DNA from: an uncultured Clostridia bacterium
GTDB lineage: Bacteria > Bacillota > Clostridia > Christensenellales > Aristaeellaceae
Direction of reading: 5' to 3'
NCBI GenBank assembly: GCA_946542235.1
Contig: CAMNKK010000006.1
Coordinates: 1-53,285, forward strand
Length of the DNA stretch: 53,285 nucleotides
Shown: positions 26,030-34,715 of the stretch, one piece after another
Numbering within the stretch: position 1 is the first letter of the stretch
Layout of the letters: each line of letters begins with the position of its first letter
Position numbers and translations under genes: made by a program
The notes under the pieces: generated by a model
What the model saw: the letters and a program-made list of their open reading frames with translations, nothing else
Databases searched by the model: none
What the model was told of the DNA's origin: nothing

Positions 26030-26493
26030 AAATCGCGATGGGAAATGATCACGCCGGAGTGGAAATGAAAAACCAGATCATGGCGTATCTGCAGCAGAAG
26101 GGGCATGAAATACTGAACGTGGGAAATGACGACCCGCTGGACCGGCAGGATGACTATCCTGTCTATGGGGAAAAGGCTGCGAAGCTGGTCGCCGGCGGAC
26201 AGGCGGACTGCGGGATTCTGATCTGCGGAACCGGCGTGGGCATTTCCCTGGCCGCGAACAAGGTCCCCGGAATCCGGGCGGCCGTGTGCAGCGAGCCCTA
26301 CAGCGCCAAACTGTCCCGGCAGCACAACAACACCAATATGCTGGCTTTCGGCGCCCGGGTGATCGGGGTGGAGCTGGCGAAGATGATTGTGGACGAGTGG
26401 CTGAACGCGGAGTTCGAAGGCGGCCGGCATCAGCGCCGGGTGGACATGATCATGGAAATCGAGCGGAACGGCCATCTGGCTTCCGCGGAATAA
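26026..26493 (+). CDS. rpiB: Ribose-5-phosphate isomerase B
   Basis: 155 residues of the RpiB/LacAB family, interconverting ribose 5-phosphate and ribulose 5-phosphate in the pentose phosphate pathway. It has GNDHAG near the N-terminus, catalytic Cys67 in ICGTGVGIS, and SRQHNNTNMLAFGARVIG. The start overlaps the serS stop by 4 bp. A strong terminator follows. Confidence 0.94.
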   Translation: MKIAMGNDHAGVEMKNQIMAYLQQKGHEILNVGNDDPLDRQDDYPVYGEKAAKLVAGGQADCGILICGTGVGISLAANKVPGIRAAVCSEPYSAKLSRQHNNTNMLAFGARVIGVELAKMIVDEWLNAEFEGGRHQRRVDMIMEIERNGHLASAE

Positions 26494-26509
26494 AGGAAAA
26501 GACGAACGG

Positions 26510-26555
26510 AAAAGGGCCCCCGGCTTCCGGTCAGGGAAGCGGGGACCCTTTTTTT
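26510..26555 (+). terminator. Terminator after rpiB
   Basis: A long stem pairs AAAGGG and GCTTCC with GGAAGC and CCCTTT, with small internal mismatches, and ends in T7 (26549-26555). It closes the rnpA-to-rpiB run and, read on the minus strand, lies just past the seven-HTH gene. Confidence 0.85.
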
Positions 26556-26606
26556 ACTTCGCAGACGGTGCTGATCCGAAAAGGGATGAGCCCCATGGAA
26601 GGACGC

Positions 26607-28121
26607 TCAGGCCTTTGCCTCCGCGATCGTCTGAAGGACGCTGCGGCAGGTTTCTTCATCCACCCTGCCCTGCTCCATGTAGCTGACACTGCCCTGGGAA
26701 ATATGCAGCAGATCGGCAACGGCTTTCTGGCTCAGCCGGGCAGCGGCGCGGGCCTCCTGGATCTGCTTTCCCAGCTCGGGGCGCAGGGGACGGCGCGCCC
26801 TGGCTTTTTCGGGACGGGCGGCTTCCGCGGGGGAACCGGAGGCATCCTGGCTGCTGATCAGCTCATTCAGCTTCTGCAGAATCTGTTTTGCGGTGGCTTC
26901 GTCCACCTTGCCCCGCTCGATCAGGCTGATCCGCGTCTGGGGAAGCTCCAGCAGATCGCCCAGGTTTTTCTGGCTCAGCCCGGCCCGGATCCGGGCATCC
27001 CGGATATTGGAGCCCAGGATCACCTGATCCGTCTGGCGAACGCGGCGGTTCTTGATCTCCCGCAGCGGCTTCCCCTGAATCCGGCGCAGAATATCCCCGG
27101 CCTCCTTCTCCGATACCTGGCCCAGCTCGATCAGGCTGATTCTGGTAACGGGCACGCGGAGAATGGTGCTCAGCTCCTTCTGGCTCAGCCCGGCTTTGAT
27201 CCGCTCCTCCCGGATCCGGATGCCGGCCCGTCTGGCGTCAAACGCGGAACGGTGCGCCTGGGCCGGCACTCCCTTCAGGGCGCTGATCAGCCTGTCGGCG
27301 TGCTGGCTGGTGATGTAGCCGCTTTCCAGATGAGCGAGGGTGGTATGCTTCAGCCGCAGAAGATCCGCGGCCTCCCGGACGGAGAACCCGAGCTCCTTGC
27401 GAACCTTGCGCAGGCGGATGCCGGCTTCCCGGGGCGTTTCCGGGTCCGGACTTTCCCTGCGGCTTTCAAGCCGGCTGATGATATGGTCCGCCTTCTGATC
27501 CCTGATATATCCGGATTCCATCTGGGCGACACGGCTGACGGACAGATCAAGCATATCTGCCAGATCTTCCCGGGAAAGGCCGGCTGACAGGCGCGCCTGC
27601 CTGAGACGCAGACCGGCGGGCTTGTTCGGAGCGGGATTCCGGTTTTCCCTGGACGGCTGATCCGGCGCCTGCACGCCGGCCGGCCGGGGCTGGATCCGGG
27701 GAGTTCCCTTTTCCCGGCCGTCTCCGTACATCAGCCATTTGCGGTTGATTCCGGTTTTCCGCTCGATTTCTTCCCCGCGGCGGCGGGAGAGCTGATTCAT
27801 CTCACCGGCTTCAAACCGGGCCAGCTCCTCCTGGGAAATACCAAGGGCTTCCGCCATCAGATCGGATGGGATCTGATGGCTTTCCCGCCAGGTCTGCATC
27901 CGATGCCCCGGGGTCGTCTGGTCAAAGGAAGGAAGAAAGGGATCCACATCCGGATTATTCAGAATCTGGGGATTAATGGGAAATGCAGAAAGATACTGCG
28001 TCAGGAGATAGGTCTCTCCATTCTCCTCGCAGTCGATCACTTCCTGCCTGGGCACACCAAGCTCATCTGCAACCTGAGCCTGCGTAAGCCCGATTATTTC
28101 CCTGAGATCGCGAATATCCAT
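26607..28121 (-). CDS. Protein of seven tandem XRE-type helix-turn-helix domains
   Basis: 504 residues from the ATG at 28121, which has AGGAG upstream and a promoter just beyond. The whole protein is a string of Xre/Cro-type HTH domains at about 4-34, 75-130, 170-218, 233-283, 299-349, 370-420 and 450-500. The later ones share the pattern R..R...GLS...LA.LL....T.IS..E.G. Recognition segments differ (VSRVAQMESG, HTTLAHLESG, TRISLIELG, TRISLIERG, GSVSYMEQG), and domains 5 and 6 are nearly identical there, indicating recent duplication. Linkers are charged and proline-rich. No catalytic, membrane or ligand domain is visible. It is likely a DNA-binding architectural protein or regulator that reads spaced sites; the function is unknown. 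Confidence 0.9.
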   Translation of the reverse strand: MDIRDLREIIGLTQAQVADELGVPRQEVIDCEENGETYLLTQYLSAFPINPQILNNPDVDPFLPSFDQTTPGHRMQTWRESHQIPSDLMAEALGISQEELARFEAGEMNQLSRRRGEEIERKTGINRKWLMYGDGREKGTPRIQPRPAGVQAPDQPSRENRNPAPNKPAGLRLRQARLSAGLSREDLADMLDLSVSRVAQMESGYIRDQKADHIISRLESRRESPDPETPREAGIRLRKVRKELGFSVREAADLLRLKHTTLAHLESGYITSQHADRLISALKGVPAQAHRSAFDARRAGIRIREERIKAGLSQKELSTILRVPVTRISLIELGQVSEKEAGDILRRIQGKPLREIKNRRVRQTDQVILGSNIRDARIRAGLSQKNLGDLLELPQTRISLIERGKVDEATAKQILQKLNELISSQDASGSPAEAARPEKARARRPLRPELGKQIQEARAAARLSQKAVADLLHISQGSVSYMEQGRVDEETCRSVLQTIAEAKA

Positions 28122-28156
28122 GCTAAGCCATTCTCCTGTGATTTGATTATGGGAGA

Positions 28157-28185
28157 AGTATAGCATGTTTTATCCGGATTGTCTA
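28157..28185 (-). promoter_or_regulatory. Promoter for the seven-HTH gene
   Basis: Minus strand: TAGACA (28180-28185), a 17-bp spacer and TATACT (28157-28162), about 36 bp from the start codon. Confidence 0.8.
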
Positions 28186-28276
28186 TTTGTGATTTCACAT
28201 TATATATAGTTATTTTCCGGAAAAATAATTATGCATGATATGCATTATTTTTGCGCATGATTCTCTCAATTATGAT
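28186..28276. promoter_or_regulatory. AT-rich operator-like region between divergent promoters
   Basis: A 91-bp spacer, far more AT-rich than its surroundings. It holds a perfect palindrome TTTTCCGGAAAA (28213-28224), two ATGCAT boxes separated by GAT (28231-28245), GCATGAT repeated at 28233 and 28255 (22 bp apart, about two helical turns), and AATTATG repeated at 28227 and 28268. It is a likely binding zone for the adjacent multi-HTH protein (inference). Confidence 0.55.
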
Positions 28277-28305
28277 TTGACAAGTGTGTTCCGATAGATG
28301 ATAAT
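28277..28305 (+). promoter_or_regulatory. Sigma-A promoter for the BaiN-type flavoprotein gene
   Basis: A perfect TTGACA (28277-28282), a 17-bp spacer and GATAAT (28300-28305). It leaves a leader of about 95 nt before the ATG at 28407. Confidence 0.8.
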
Positions 28306-28406
28306 GGCAGAGCCTGCGGAACGCGGACCTTCCGATGCGGGAAGGCCCCGGGAAAACCCGGACCCGGCGGACCGGAGGACAGAAAGAGAAGCGGAACGGA
28401 AAGAAC

Positions 28407-29705
28407 ATGCCAGAGATCCTGATTATCGGCGCCGGAGCGGCGGGGCTGATGGCGGCGGTATTCGCCAGCCGGAGCGGGGCAAGCGTGACGGTGGCGGAGC
28501 ACAATGAAAAGCCCGGGAAGAAGATTTACCTGACGGGCAAGGGACGCTGCAACGTGACGAATGACTGCGGTCTGGAGGACTTCCTGCGGGAGGTGCCCAG
28601 AAATCCCCGCTTTCTGTACAGCGCGCTGAGCTTCTTCTCTCCGCAGGACATGATCGCCCTGCTGGAGGAAAACGGGTGCCCGGTGGAGATCCAGCGGGGA
28701 AGGCGCGCCTACCCCCGCTCCATGAAGGCCAGCGATGTGACGAAGACGCTGACGGAGATCTGCCGGAGGCAGGGAGTCCGTTTCCTGATGAACCGGGAAG
28801 CGGCTGCCCTGCGGCTGGAATCAGGGCAGGAAAGCGCGGAATGCGCAGCGGAGCAGGATGGCGCCCCGGCATCCGGCCGGCGGGTGACCGGCGTGGAGAT
28901 GAGGGACGGATCCTTCCTGCCGGCGGACCGGGTGATCCTGGCTACGGGCGGGCTCAGCTACCCTTCCACCGGATCCACGGGAGACGGGCTGCGCATGGCC
29001 CGGGAAGCGGGGCACACGGTGACCCCGCTGCTGCCCTCCCTGGTCGGACTGGAGGCCGCGGAAGCCTGGCCCGCGGAGCTGCAGGGGCTGAGCCTGAAGA
29101 ATGTGAGGATCACCCTGCGGAGCGGAAAGAAAACCCTGTATACGGAGCTCGGAGAGATGCTGTTCACGCATTTCGGGTTCTCCGGCCCGCTGATTCTGGA
29201 GGCCAGCTGTCATCTGCCGGAGGAAGGAAAGCCCTGCCGGCTGGAGCTGGATCTGAAGCCGGGGCTGACCCCGGAAATGACGGAGGCGCGGCTGCTGCGG
29301 GAGCTGGAGGCAGGGGCGAAGAAGCAGCTGAAGAATATTCTGCCCTCGCTGCTGCCCGGCAGGCTGGCGGAGGTCTTTCCCCGGCTTTGCGGCCTTCCGG
29401 AAACCCTGGCCTGCAATCAGATCAGCGCGGCCCAGCGCAGAAGCCTGGCGGAACGCCTGAAATGCCTGCCCCTGGAGATTCGGGGGCGAAGGCCGTTCTC
29501 GGAGGCGGTGGTAACCCGGGGCGGGGTCAGCGTGAGGGAAGTGCAGCCCGGCACCATGGAAAGCAAAATCGCGAAAGGGCTGTATTTCGCGGGAGAAATG
29601 CTGGACGTGGATGCCCATACCGGAGGATACAATCTGCAGATTGCGTTCTCCACCGGAGCCCTGGCAGGATACAGCAGCGCCCGGCCATCTCCGGAGACAA
29701 GATAG
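28407..29705 (+). CDS. NAD(P)/FAD-dependent oxidoreductase, BaiN/HI0933 family
   Basis: 432 residues. The N-terminal FAD Rossmann motif is IIGAGAAGLMAAVFA, followed by the family motif GKKIYLTGKGRCNVTN, ATGGLSYPSTGSTGDG in the middle, and a C-terminal GLYFAGEMLDVDAHTGGYNLQ. HI0933-like flavoproteins include BaiN, linked to bile-acid dehydroxylation, and RdsA; most have unknown substrates, so a bile-acid role should not be assumed. I chose the ATG at 28407 because the conserved domain starts there; upstream codons back to 28335 are non-conserved. The ribosome site is weak (GGAACGGAA). Confidence 0.9.
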   Translation: MPEILIIGAGAAGLMAAVFASRSGASVTVAEHNEKPGKKIYLTGKGRCNVTNDCGLEDFLREVPRNPRFLYSALSFFSPQDMIALLEENGCPVEIQRGRRAYPRSMKASDVTKTLTEICRRQGVRFLMNREAAALRLESGQESAECAAEQDGAPASGRRVTGVEMRDGSFLPADRVILATGGLSYPSTGSTGDGLRMAREAGHTVTPLLPSLVGLEAAEAWPAELQGLSLKNVRITLRSGKKTLYTELGEMLFTHFGFSGPLILEASCHLPEEGKPCRLELDLKPGLTPEMTEARLLRELEAGAKKQLKNILPSLLPGRLAEVFPRLCGLPETLACNQISAAQRRSLAERLKCLPLEIRGRRPFSEAVVTRGGVSVREVQPGTMESKIAKGLYFAGEMLDVDAHTGGYNLQIAFSTGALAGYSSARPSPETR

Positions 29706-29725
29706 AGAAGGAGGCGGAAAGCCTG

Positions 29726-30649
29726 ATGCAATATATTATACTGGATCTGGAATGGAACCAGCCGATCTCCTGGCAGAGCCCGGTGTACCGGCAGATCGGG
29801 GACCGGCTGATCTTTGAAATGATTCAGATCGGAGCGGTGAAGCTGGATGAGAACCTGCAGATCGCGGATTCCCTGTCCCTGCCGATTGCGCCGACCCACT
29901 ATATTCAGATTCACCCCCGCATCCGCCGGATGACGGGACTGGGAACGGAGGAGCTGGCGGGAGCGCCGGCGTTCCGGGAGGCGCTGGAGGAATTCGCCGC
30001 CTGGTGCGGGGAGGACTATGTGCTGCTGACCTGGGGCTGCGACGACGTGAGCGTGCTGCAGCAGAATATCGATTTCTTCGAGTGCGGGGATATCCATCTC
30101 GCCCCTCTGTGCGACATCCAGAAGCTCTTCGAAAAGGTACACGGGCTGAAGGACCGCCCGTCCCTGAAGAGCGCCATGGAGCTGATGGGCATCGCGCCGG
30201 AGGAGGACATGGCCTTCCACAACGCCCGGAACGACGCATGGTATACGGCCCTGGTGTTCCGGACGCTGCCGGATCCCGCGGCGGTGCTGGAATATGCCCA
30301 GACGCCCCGGTCCCTGATTCACAAGCCCCGGAAAACCCGGGAAAAGACGCCGGCCGCGGCCTTCCCTTCCGTGGTGGACGCGCTGGACAGCGACGCGGCG
30401 CTGAAGCCCACCTGTCCCCGCTGCGGCAGGATTTTATCCCTGGACGGCGAATATGTACTTCAGAGTCCGGACAGGTATATTACGATCGGAAAATGCGGAA
30501 GCCATGGAAAGATGCTTCTTCGGCTGGCGTTCCGGACCGAGGAGGAAGGGCAGGTGCTGATGCGCCGCTCCGTATCCCCGGCCAATCATTCCAATATTGC
30601 CTATGTACATACCAAGCAGTTTCAGGCCCGCCAGCGGGAATCCCGGTGA
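29726..30649 (+). CDS. DEDDh 3'-5' exonuclease with C-terminal Cys-rich segment
   Basis: 307 residues. Residues 1-190 are an RNase T/DNA polymerase III epsilon-type exonuclease: YIILDLEWNQ gives the Asp and Glu of ExoI, TWGCDDVSVL the ExoII Asp, and AFHNARNDAWYTA the ExoIII His and Asp. A linker is followed by CPRCG and later GKCGSHGK, which may form a zinc ribbon. It resembles KapD/sporulation-inhibitor-type exonucleases in architecture, but the substrate is unknown. AAGGAGG lies upstream of the ATG. It follows the flavoprotein gene by 20 bp. Confidence 0.85.
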   Translation: MQYIILDLEWNQPISWQSPVYRQIGDRLIFEMIQIGAVKLDENLQIADSLSLPIAPTHYIQIHPRIRRMTGLGTEELAGAPAFREALEEFAAWCGEDYVLLTWGCDDVSVLQQNIDFFECGDIHLAPLCDIQKLFEKVHGLKDRPSLKSAMELMGIAPEEDMAFHNARNDAWYTALVFRTLPDPAAVLEYAQTPRSLIHKPRKTREKTPAAAFPSVVDALDSDAALKPTCPRCGRILSLDGEYVLQSPDRYITIGKCGSHGKMLLRLAFRTEEEGQVLMRRSVSPANHSNIAYVHTKQFQARQRESR

Positions 30650-30727
30650 CGGAAAACGGAGAAGGGCCTGAAAGGAAGGATCCGGTCTTTTTCGTATCCC
30701 CAGAAAAAGGAAAAAGGAGGCTGCCCC

Positions 30728-32374
30728 ATGATCATCCGTTCCCCAGAAAAGGAAGTGCAACTGCCCGAAGGAACCTCCGTACGGGATTGTCTGAAAGCCC
30801 TGAACTCCTTTCCGGCCGGGACGCTGGCCGCCCTCAGGGGCGGGCTGGCGGTAGAGCTGAACGAGCCTGTGAATCAGGACTGCCAGCTGATCCCGCTGAC
30901 GCTGGAGCATGAGGAAGGACGGCGAATCTATGAACGGTCGCTGCGCTTCGTCATGCTTCTGGCGCTGAAGCATCTTTTTCCCTATGCCCAGGTACGGATT
31001 GAATATTCCGTCGGCTACGGCGTTTTTGTGCGGCTCCCCGGACGGAGCCTGCACAGGCAGGATATTGTGAGAATTGAAAATGAGATGCGCCGGCTGATCG
31101 AGCTGGATCTGCCCTTTGAGAAAAAACGCTGGACCCGGGAGGAAGCCATCGACTACTTTACCGAGGAGCAGCAGCCGGACAAGGTGGAGCTGCTGGAGCG
31201 GCGGCCTTCCCCCTATTTCACCATGTATTCCATCGACGGAATGTGGGAATACTTCTACGGAGCCATGGCGGTTTCCACCGGCGCTGTCCGCGTATTCACC
31301 CTGTTTGAGCTGCGGGGAGGATTTGTGCTGCAGCTGCCGGCGGGGGCGGATTTCGACCATGCGGCGCCCTATCTCTACCGGCCGAAGCACCTGGATATTT
31401 TCAATCAGAGCTCCCGCTGGTGCAACATTCTGGGAATCCGGAACGTGTCGGACGTATCGGATCTCATCGACCGGCATCAGCTGCGGAATTTCATCCGGGT
31501 GAACGAAGCGCTCCACGAAGGCGCGCTGAGCGATATCGCCGTGAAGATCAGCCAGCAGTATAAGCACATCGTGCTGGTGGCCGGCCCTTCCTCCAGCGGA
31601 AAGACGACCTTTGCCGGGCGCCTGGCCGTGCATCTGCAGGTGCAGGGGCATCCCTCCAGGCGGATTTCCATGGATGACTTTTATCTGGAGCGGGAGCAGA
31701 TTCCCCCGCAGGCGGACGGAACCGTGGATCTGGAATCGCCGGATGCGCTGGACCTGGATCTGATGGCGGAGAAGATCACCGCCCTGCTGAACGGGGAGGA
31801 GGTTTCCCTGCCTACCTTCAACTTTGTGACCGGAAAGCGGGAATACACATCGGAACCGGTGAGCCTGCGCACGGATGAGGTGCTGATTCTGGAAGGCATT
31901 CATGGGCTGAATCCCAGGGTTTCCGGGCTCTTCCCGGAGGACGAGGTCTACAAGGTCTTCGTTTCCGCGCTGACGGTTCTGAACCTGGATGACCATAACC
32001 GGATCCGGACCACGGATGTCCGCCTTCTGCGGAGAGTGGTGCGGGACTACCTGTTCCGCAATACGGCGCCGGAAGAGACGCTGGCGATCTGGCCCAGCGT
32101 CCGCAGGGGAGAGGAACAATGGATCTTCCCCTTCCAGGAGAATGCGGACAGCATGTTCAACACGGCGCTGCATTATGAGCTGCCCGTGCTCAAGTCCTCG
32201 GTATATGAACTGCTGCGGGAGATCCCGGAGGATTCTCCGCAATATCTGCTGGCCAGGCGCCTGATCAAGACGCTGAACTATCTGCCGGATGTGGAAGAGG
32301 AGATTCTCGACGAGATTCCGCCGCTGAGCCTGCTGCGGGAGTTTATCGGCGGGTGCACGCTGGAAGAAGAGTAA
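30728..32374 (+). CDS. TGS-domain nucleoside (uridine) kinase-like protein
   Basis: 548 residues with three parts. There is an N-terminal TGS domain (1-60), a segment like the second additional domain of threonyl-tRNA synthetase (65-250; the HxxxH-like editing residues are not obvious), and a C-terminal P-loop uridine/phosphoribulokinase domain. The kinase part has Walker A GPSSSGKTT (286-294), MDDFYL and EGIHGLNP. Proteins of this arrangement are common in Clostridia and Thermotogae and are annotated as uridine kinases; the biological role of the ThrRS-like half is unknown. AAGGAGG precedes the ATG. argH follows by 18 bp. Confidence 0.88.
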   Translation: MIIRSPEKEVQLPEGTSVRDCLKALNSFPAGTLAALRGGLAVELNEPVNQDCQLIPLTLEHEEGRRIYERSLRFVMLLALKHLFPYAQVRIEYSVGYGVFVRLPGRSLHRQDIVRIENEMRRLIELDLPFEKKRWTREEAIDYFTEEQQPDKVELLERRPSPYFTMYSIDGMWEYFYGAMAVSTGAVRVFTLFELRGGFVLQLPAGADFDHAAPYLYRPKHLDIFNQSSRWCNILGIRNVSDVSDLIDRHQLRNFIRVNEALHEGALSDIAVKISQQYKHIVLVAGPSSSGKTTFAGRLAVHLQVQGHPSRRISMDDFYLEREQIPPQADGTVDLESPDALDLDLMAEKITALLNGEEVSLPTFNFVTGKREYTSEPVSLRTDEVLILEGIHGLNPRVSGLFPEDEVYKVFVSALTVLNLDDHNRIRTTDVRLLRRVVRDYLFRNTAPEETLAIWPSVRRGEEQWIFPFQENADSMFNTALHYELPVLKSSVYELLREIPEDSPQYLLARRLIKTLNYLPDVEEEILDEIPPLSLLREFIGGCTLEEE

Positions 32375-32392
32375 GAAGGAGAACGTTCGGAT

Positions 32393-33766
32393 ATGAAACT
32401 GTGGGCAGGACGATTCGGCAAGGCGACAGACCAGCTGGTGGATGATTTTCATTCCAGCATCTCCTTTGACCAGCGCCTTTTTGAACAGGATATTCAGGGC
32501 TCCATAGCCCATGCCACCATGCTGGGAGAGCAGGGGATCATTCCGCAGAAGGACGCGGAGCTCATTGTTTCCGGACTCCGGGGGATTCTGGAGGATGCCC
32601 GTGAAGGGAAGATCGAATGGCAGAAGGACGCGGAAGATATCCACATGAACGTGGAAGCGCTGCTGACGGAACGGATCGGGGAAGCCGGAAAGCGCCTGCA
32701 CACCGGCCGCAGCCGGAATGACCAGGTGGCGCTGGATACCCGGATGTACGCCCGGACTGCATGCAGGGAGACCGAGAGCATGCTGGAGGAGCTGATCCGC
32801 GCGCTGCTGGAAACGGCGCAGGCCAACCTGCATACCATCATGCCGGGATATACGCACCTGCAGAAAGCGCAGCCCATCACGCTGGCACATCATATGATGG
32901 CCTACGTCCAGATGTTCCTGCGGGACCGGGACCGGTTCCGCCGCGCGTATGACGCGGCGGATGTGATGGTGCTCGGATCGGGCGCCCTGGCGGGGACGAC
33001 CTATCCCCTGAACCGGGAGCGGGTGGCGGAGCTGCTTGGTTTTTCCGGAATATCCGAGAACAGTCTGGACGGGGTGTCCGATCGGGACTTCCTGCTGGAC
33101 TACCTGTCCGCAGCCGCCATCTGCATGATGCATCTGAGCCGCTTCTGCGAGGAGCTGATCCTCTGGAACACCAATGAGTTCCGCTTCGTGGAGATGGATG
33201 ACGGATTTGCCACCGGATCCAGCATCATGCCGCAGAAGAAAAACCCGGACGTGGCGGAACTGATCCGCGGAAAAACCGGCCGGGTATACGGGGACCTGAT
33301 GACGCTGCTGACGGTGATGAAGGGGATTCCGCTGGCCTACAACAAGGATATGCAGGAGGACAAGGAAGCCTTCTTTGATGCCCGGGATACCCTGGTGAAG
33401 GGACTGACCGTGTTTACGGCCATGCTGAAAACCGTCACCTTCCGGAAGGATGTCATGGAGAAGGGCGCGGCCGGCGGATTTACCAACGCGACGGATTGCG
33501 CGGATTATCTGGTTAAAAAGGGCGTCCCCTTCCGGGATGCGCACCGGGTTGTGGGTGAGCTGGTGGCGCACTGCCTGAATGAGGGGAAGGCGCTGCTGGA
33601 CCTGAGCCTGGAGGAGCTGCAGCGCTTCCATCCGGCCTTTGGGGAGGATGTATTCGAAGACCTGAGCATGATCGCCTGTGTGGAAAAGAGAAAAATACCC
33701 GGAGCGCCCGCGCCGGAGATGGTGCAGGCGGCCATCGACAGCGCCCGGGCCCGCCTGGAAAAGTAA
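32393..33766 (+). CDS. argH: Argininosuccinate lyase
   Basis: 457 residues of the fumarase/aspartase superfamily, releasing arginine and fumarate from argininosuccinate. It has the N-terminal KLWAGRFGKATDQLVDDFHSSI, HTGRSRNDQVALDTR, and the flexible signature loop GSSIMPQKKNPD (275-286) with the catalytic Ser. The gene stands alone; argG and the other arg genes are not in the window. It ends in a strong terminator just before an amino-acid importer operon. Confidence 0.97.
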   Translation: MKLWAGRFGKATDQLVDDFHSSISFDQRLFEQDIQGSIAHATMLGEQGIIPQKDAELIVSGLRGILEDAREGKIEWQKDAEDIHMNVEALLTERIGEAGKRLHTGRSRNDQVALDTRMYARTACRETESMLEELIRALLETAQANLHTIMPGYTHLQKAQPITLAHHMMAYVQMFLRDRDRFRRAYDAADVMVLGSGALAGTTYPLNRERVAELLGFSGISENSLDGVSDRDFLLDYLSAAAICMMHLSRFCEELILWNTNEFRFVEMDDGFATGSSIMPQKKNPDVAELIRGKTGRVYGDLMTLLTVMKGIPLAYNKDMQEDKEAFFDARDTLVKGLTVFTAMLKTVTFRKDVMEKGAAGGFTNATDCADYLVKKGVPFRDAHRVVGELVAHCLNEGKALLDLSLEELQRFHPAFGEDVFEDLSMIACVEKRKIPGAPAPEMVQAAIDSARARLEK

Positions 33767-33785
33767 AGATCCCTTCAGAATGACT

Positions 33786-33818
33786 GCTCCCGGAGCCAAT
33801 GCCCCGGGAGCTTTTTTT
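33786..33818 (+). terminator. Terminator after argH
   Basis: GCTCCCGG (33786-33793) pairs with CCGGGAGC (33804-33811), followed by T7. Confidence 0.9.
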
Positions 33819-33837
33819 CGGATACAACGGAAAAACA

Positions 33838-33866
33838 TTGACTTTACTTCGATAAAGTGATAATGT
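33838..33866 (+). promoter_or_regulatory. Promoter with embedded operator for the amino-acid ABC importer
   Basis: TTGACT (33838-33843) precedes GATAAT (33859-33864, spacer 15) or TAATGT (33861-33866, spacer 17). Between them lies an inverted repeat ACTTTA-N6-TAAAGT (33841-33858). A repressor bound there would block the polymerase. It does not clearly match a known ArgR box. Confidence 0.6.
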
Positions 33867-33921
33867 ATTGATGTGTTCCCGGAGGCCGGGAAGCGAGATC
33901 GGATCAGGAGGGTGATTGAAA

Positions 33922-34695
33922 ATGAAGAAAGCAATGGCCTGGATGCTGGCAGCCATCATGCTGCTGACCTGCGCTGCCGCGGCGGCGGATACCTTTATAC
34001 AGGGAATTGACCCGGAATATCCTCCCTTCAGCTATCTGGGGGACAACGGTGAATATACCGGATTCGACGTGGAGATCGCGAAGGCGGCCTGCGAGGTGGC
34101 CGGCCTGGAATATGATGTTTTCGCGGTGGACTGGGATAACAAGCTGATTCAGCTGGACAACCATGAATGCGACGTCATCTGGTCCGGCATGACCATTCTG
34201 GATTCCATGAAGGCCGCGGGCTATGTGATTTCCGCGCCCTACTATGACAATACCCAGGTGCTTGTGGTGAAGAAGGACAGCGGGATCACCTCCTCCGCGG
34301 ATCTGGCGGGCAAGGTGGTGGCAGTGCAGCTGGGAACCTCCGGCGAGGCGCTGCTGAACGGCGATCTGTCCGCGCTGAAGGACACCTTCCAGGAGCTGGT
34401 GACCAGCCAGAGTTTTCTGATGGCCTTTACGGAGCTGGAAGGAAACGCGGTGGACGCGGTGTTTGTGGACCTGCCGGTGGCGGCTGCCTATGTGGCGGAC
34501 AAGGACGGCCTGGTGATCCTGGATGAGCAGCTGGGGGCGGAGCAGTACGGACTGGCCTTCCGCAGCGGCGACGAGGAGCTGTGCGCGAAGATCGAAAATG
34601 CGGTGCAGACCCTGGTGGAGAACGGAACTTATGCAGAGATTGCTGCGAAGTATCCGGATATCGTGAATAATCTGATTTTCCTGAACGCGAAATAA
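33922..34695 (+). CDS. Amino-acid ABC transporter substrate-binding protein
   Basis: 257 residues. It has a signal peptide (KKAMAWMLAAIMLLTCAAAAA), then the bacterial solute-binding protein family 3 fold with FIQGIDPEYPPFSYLGDNGEYTG (start of the mature part, about residue 24) and GFDVEIAKAACEVAGL. LLTCA is a poor lipobox, so it could be a lipoprotein or a secreted protein. It delivers a polar amino acid to the permease encoded downstream. The ligand is unknown; position next to argH makes a basic amino acid possible. AGGAGGG fits the ATG at 33922. Confidence 0.9.
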   Translation: MKKAMAWMLAAIMLLTCAAAAADTFIQGIDPEYPPFSYLGDNGEYTGFDVEIAKAACEVAGLEYDVFAVDWDNKLIQLDNHECDVIWSGMTILDSMKAAGYVISAPYYDNTQVLVVKKDSGITSSADLAGKVVAVQLGTSGEALLNGDLSALKDTFQELVTSQSFLMAFTELEGNAVDAVFVDLPVAAAYVADKDGLVILDEQLGAEQYGLAFRSGDEELCAKIENAVQTLVENGTYAEIAAKYPDIVNNLIFLNAK

Positions 34696-34715
34696 AAACG
34701 GGAGCGGATGCCGGG

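Noticed and set aside
26286..27587. Plus-strand frame across rpiB and the seven-HTH gene
   Set aside because: It runs through a strong terminator and antisense to well-formed HTH repeats; its apparent repeats mirror the HTH repeats.
28407..29705. Bile-acid 7-dehydroxylation gene baiN
   Set aside because: HI0933-family proteins are widespread; no other bai genes are present, so the substrate claim is unsupported.
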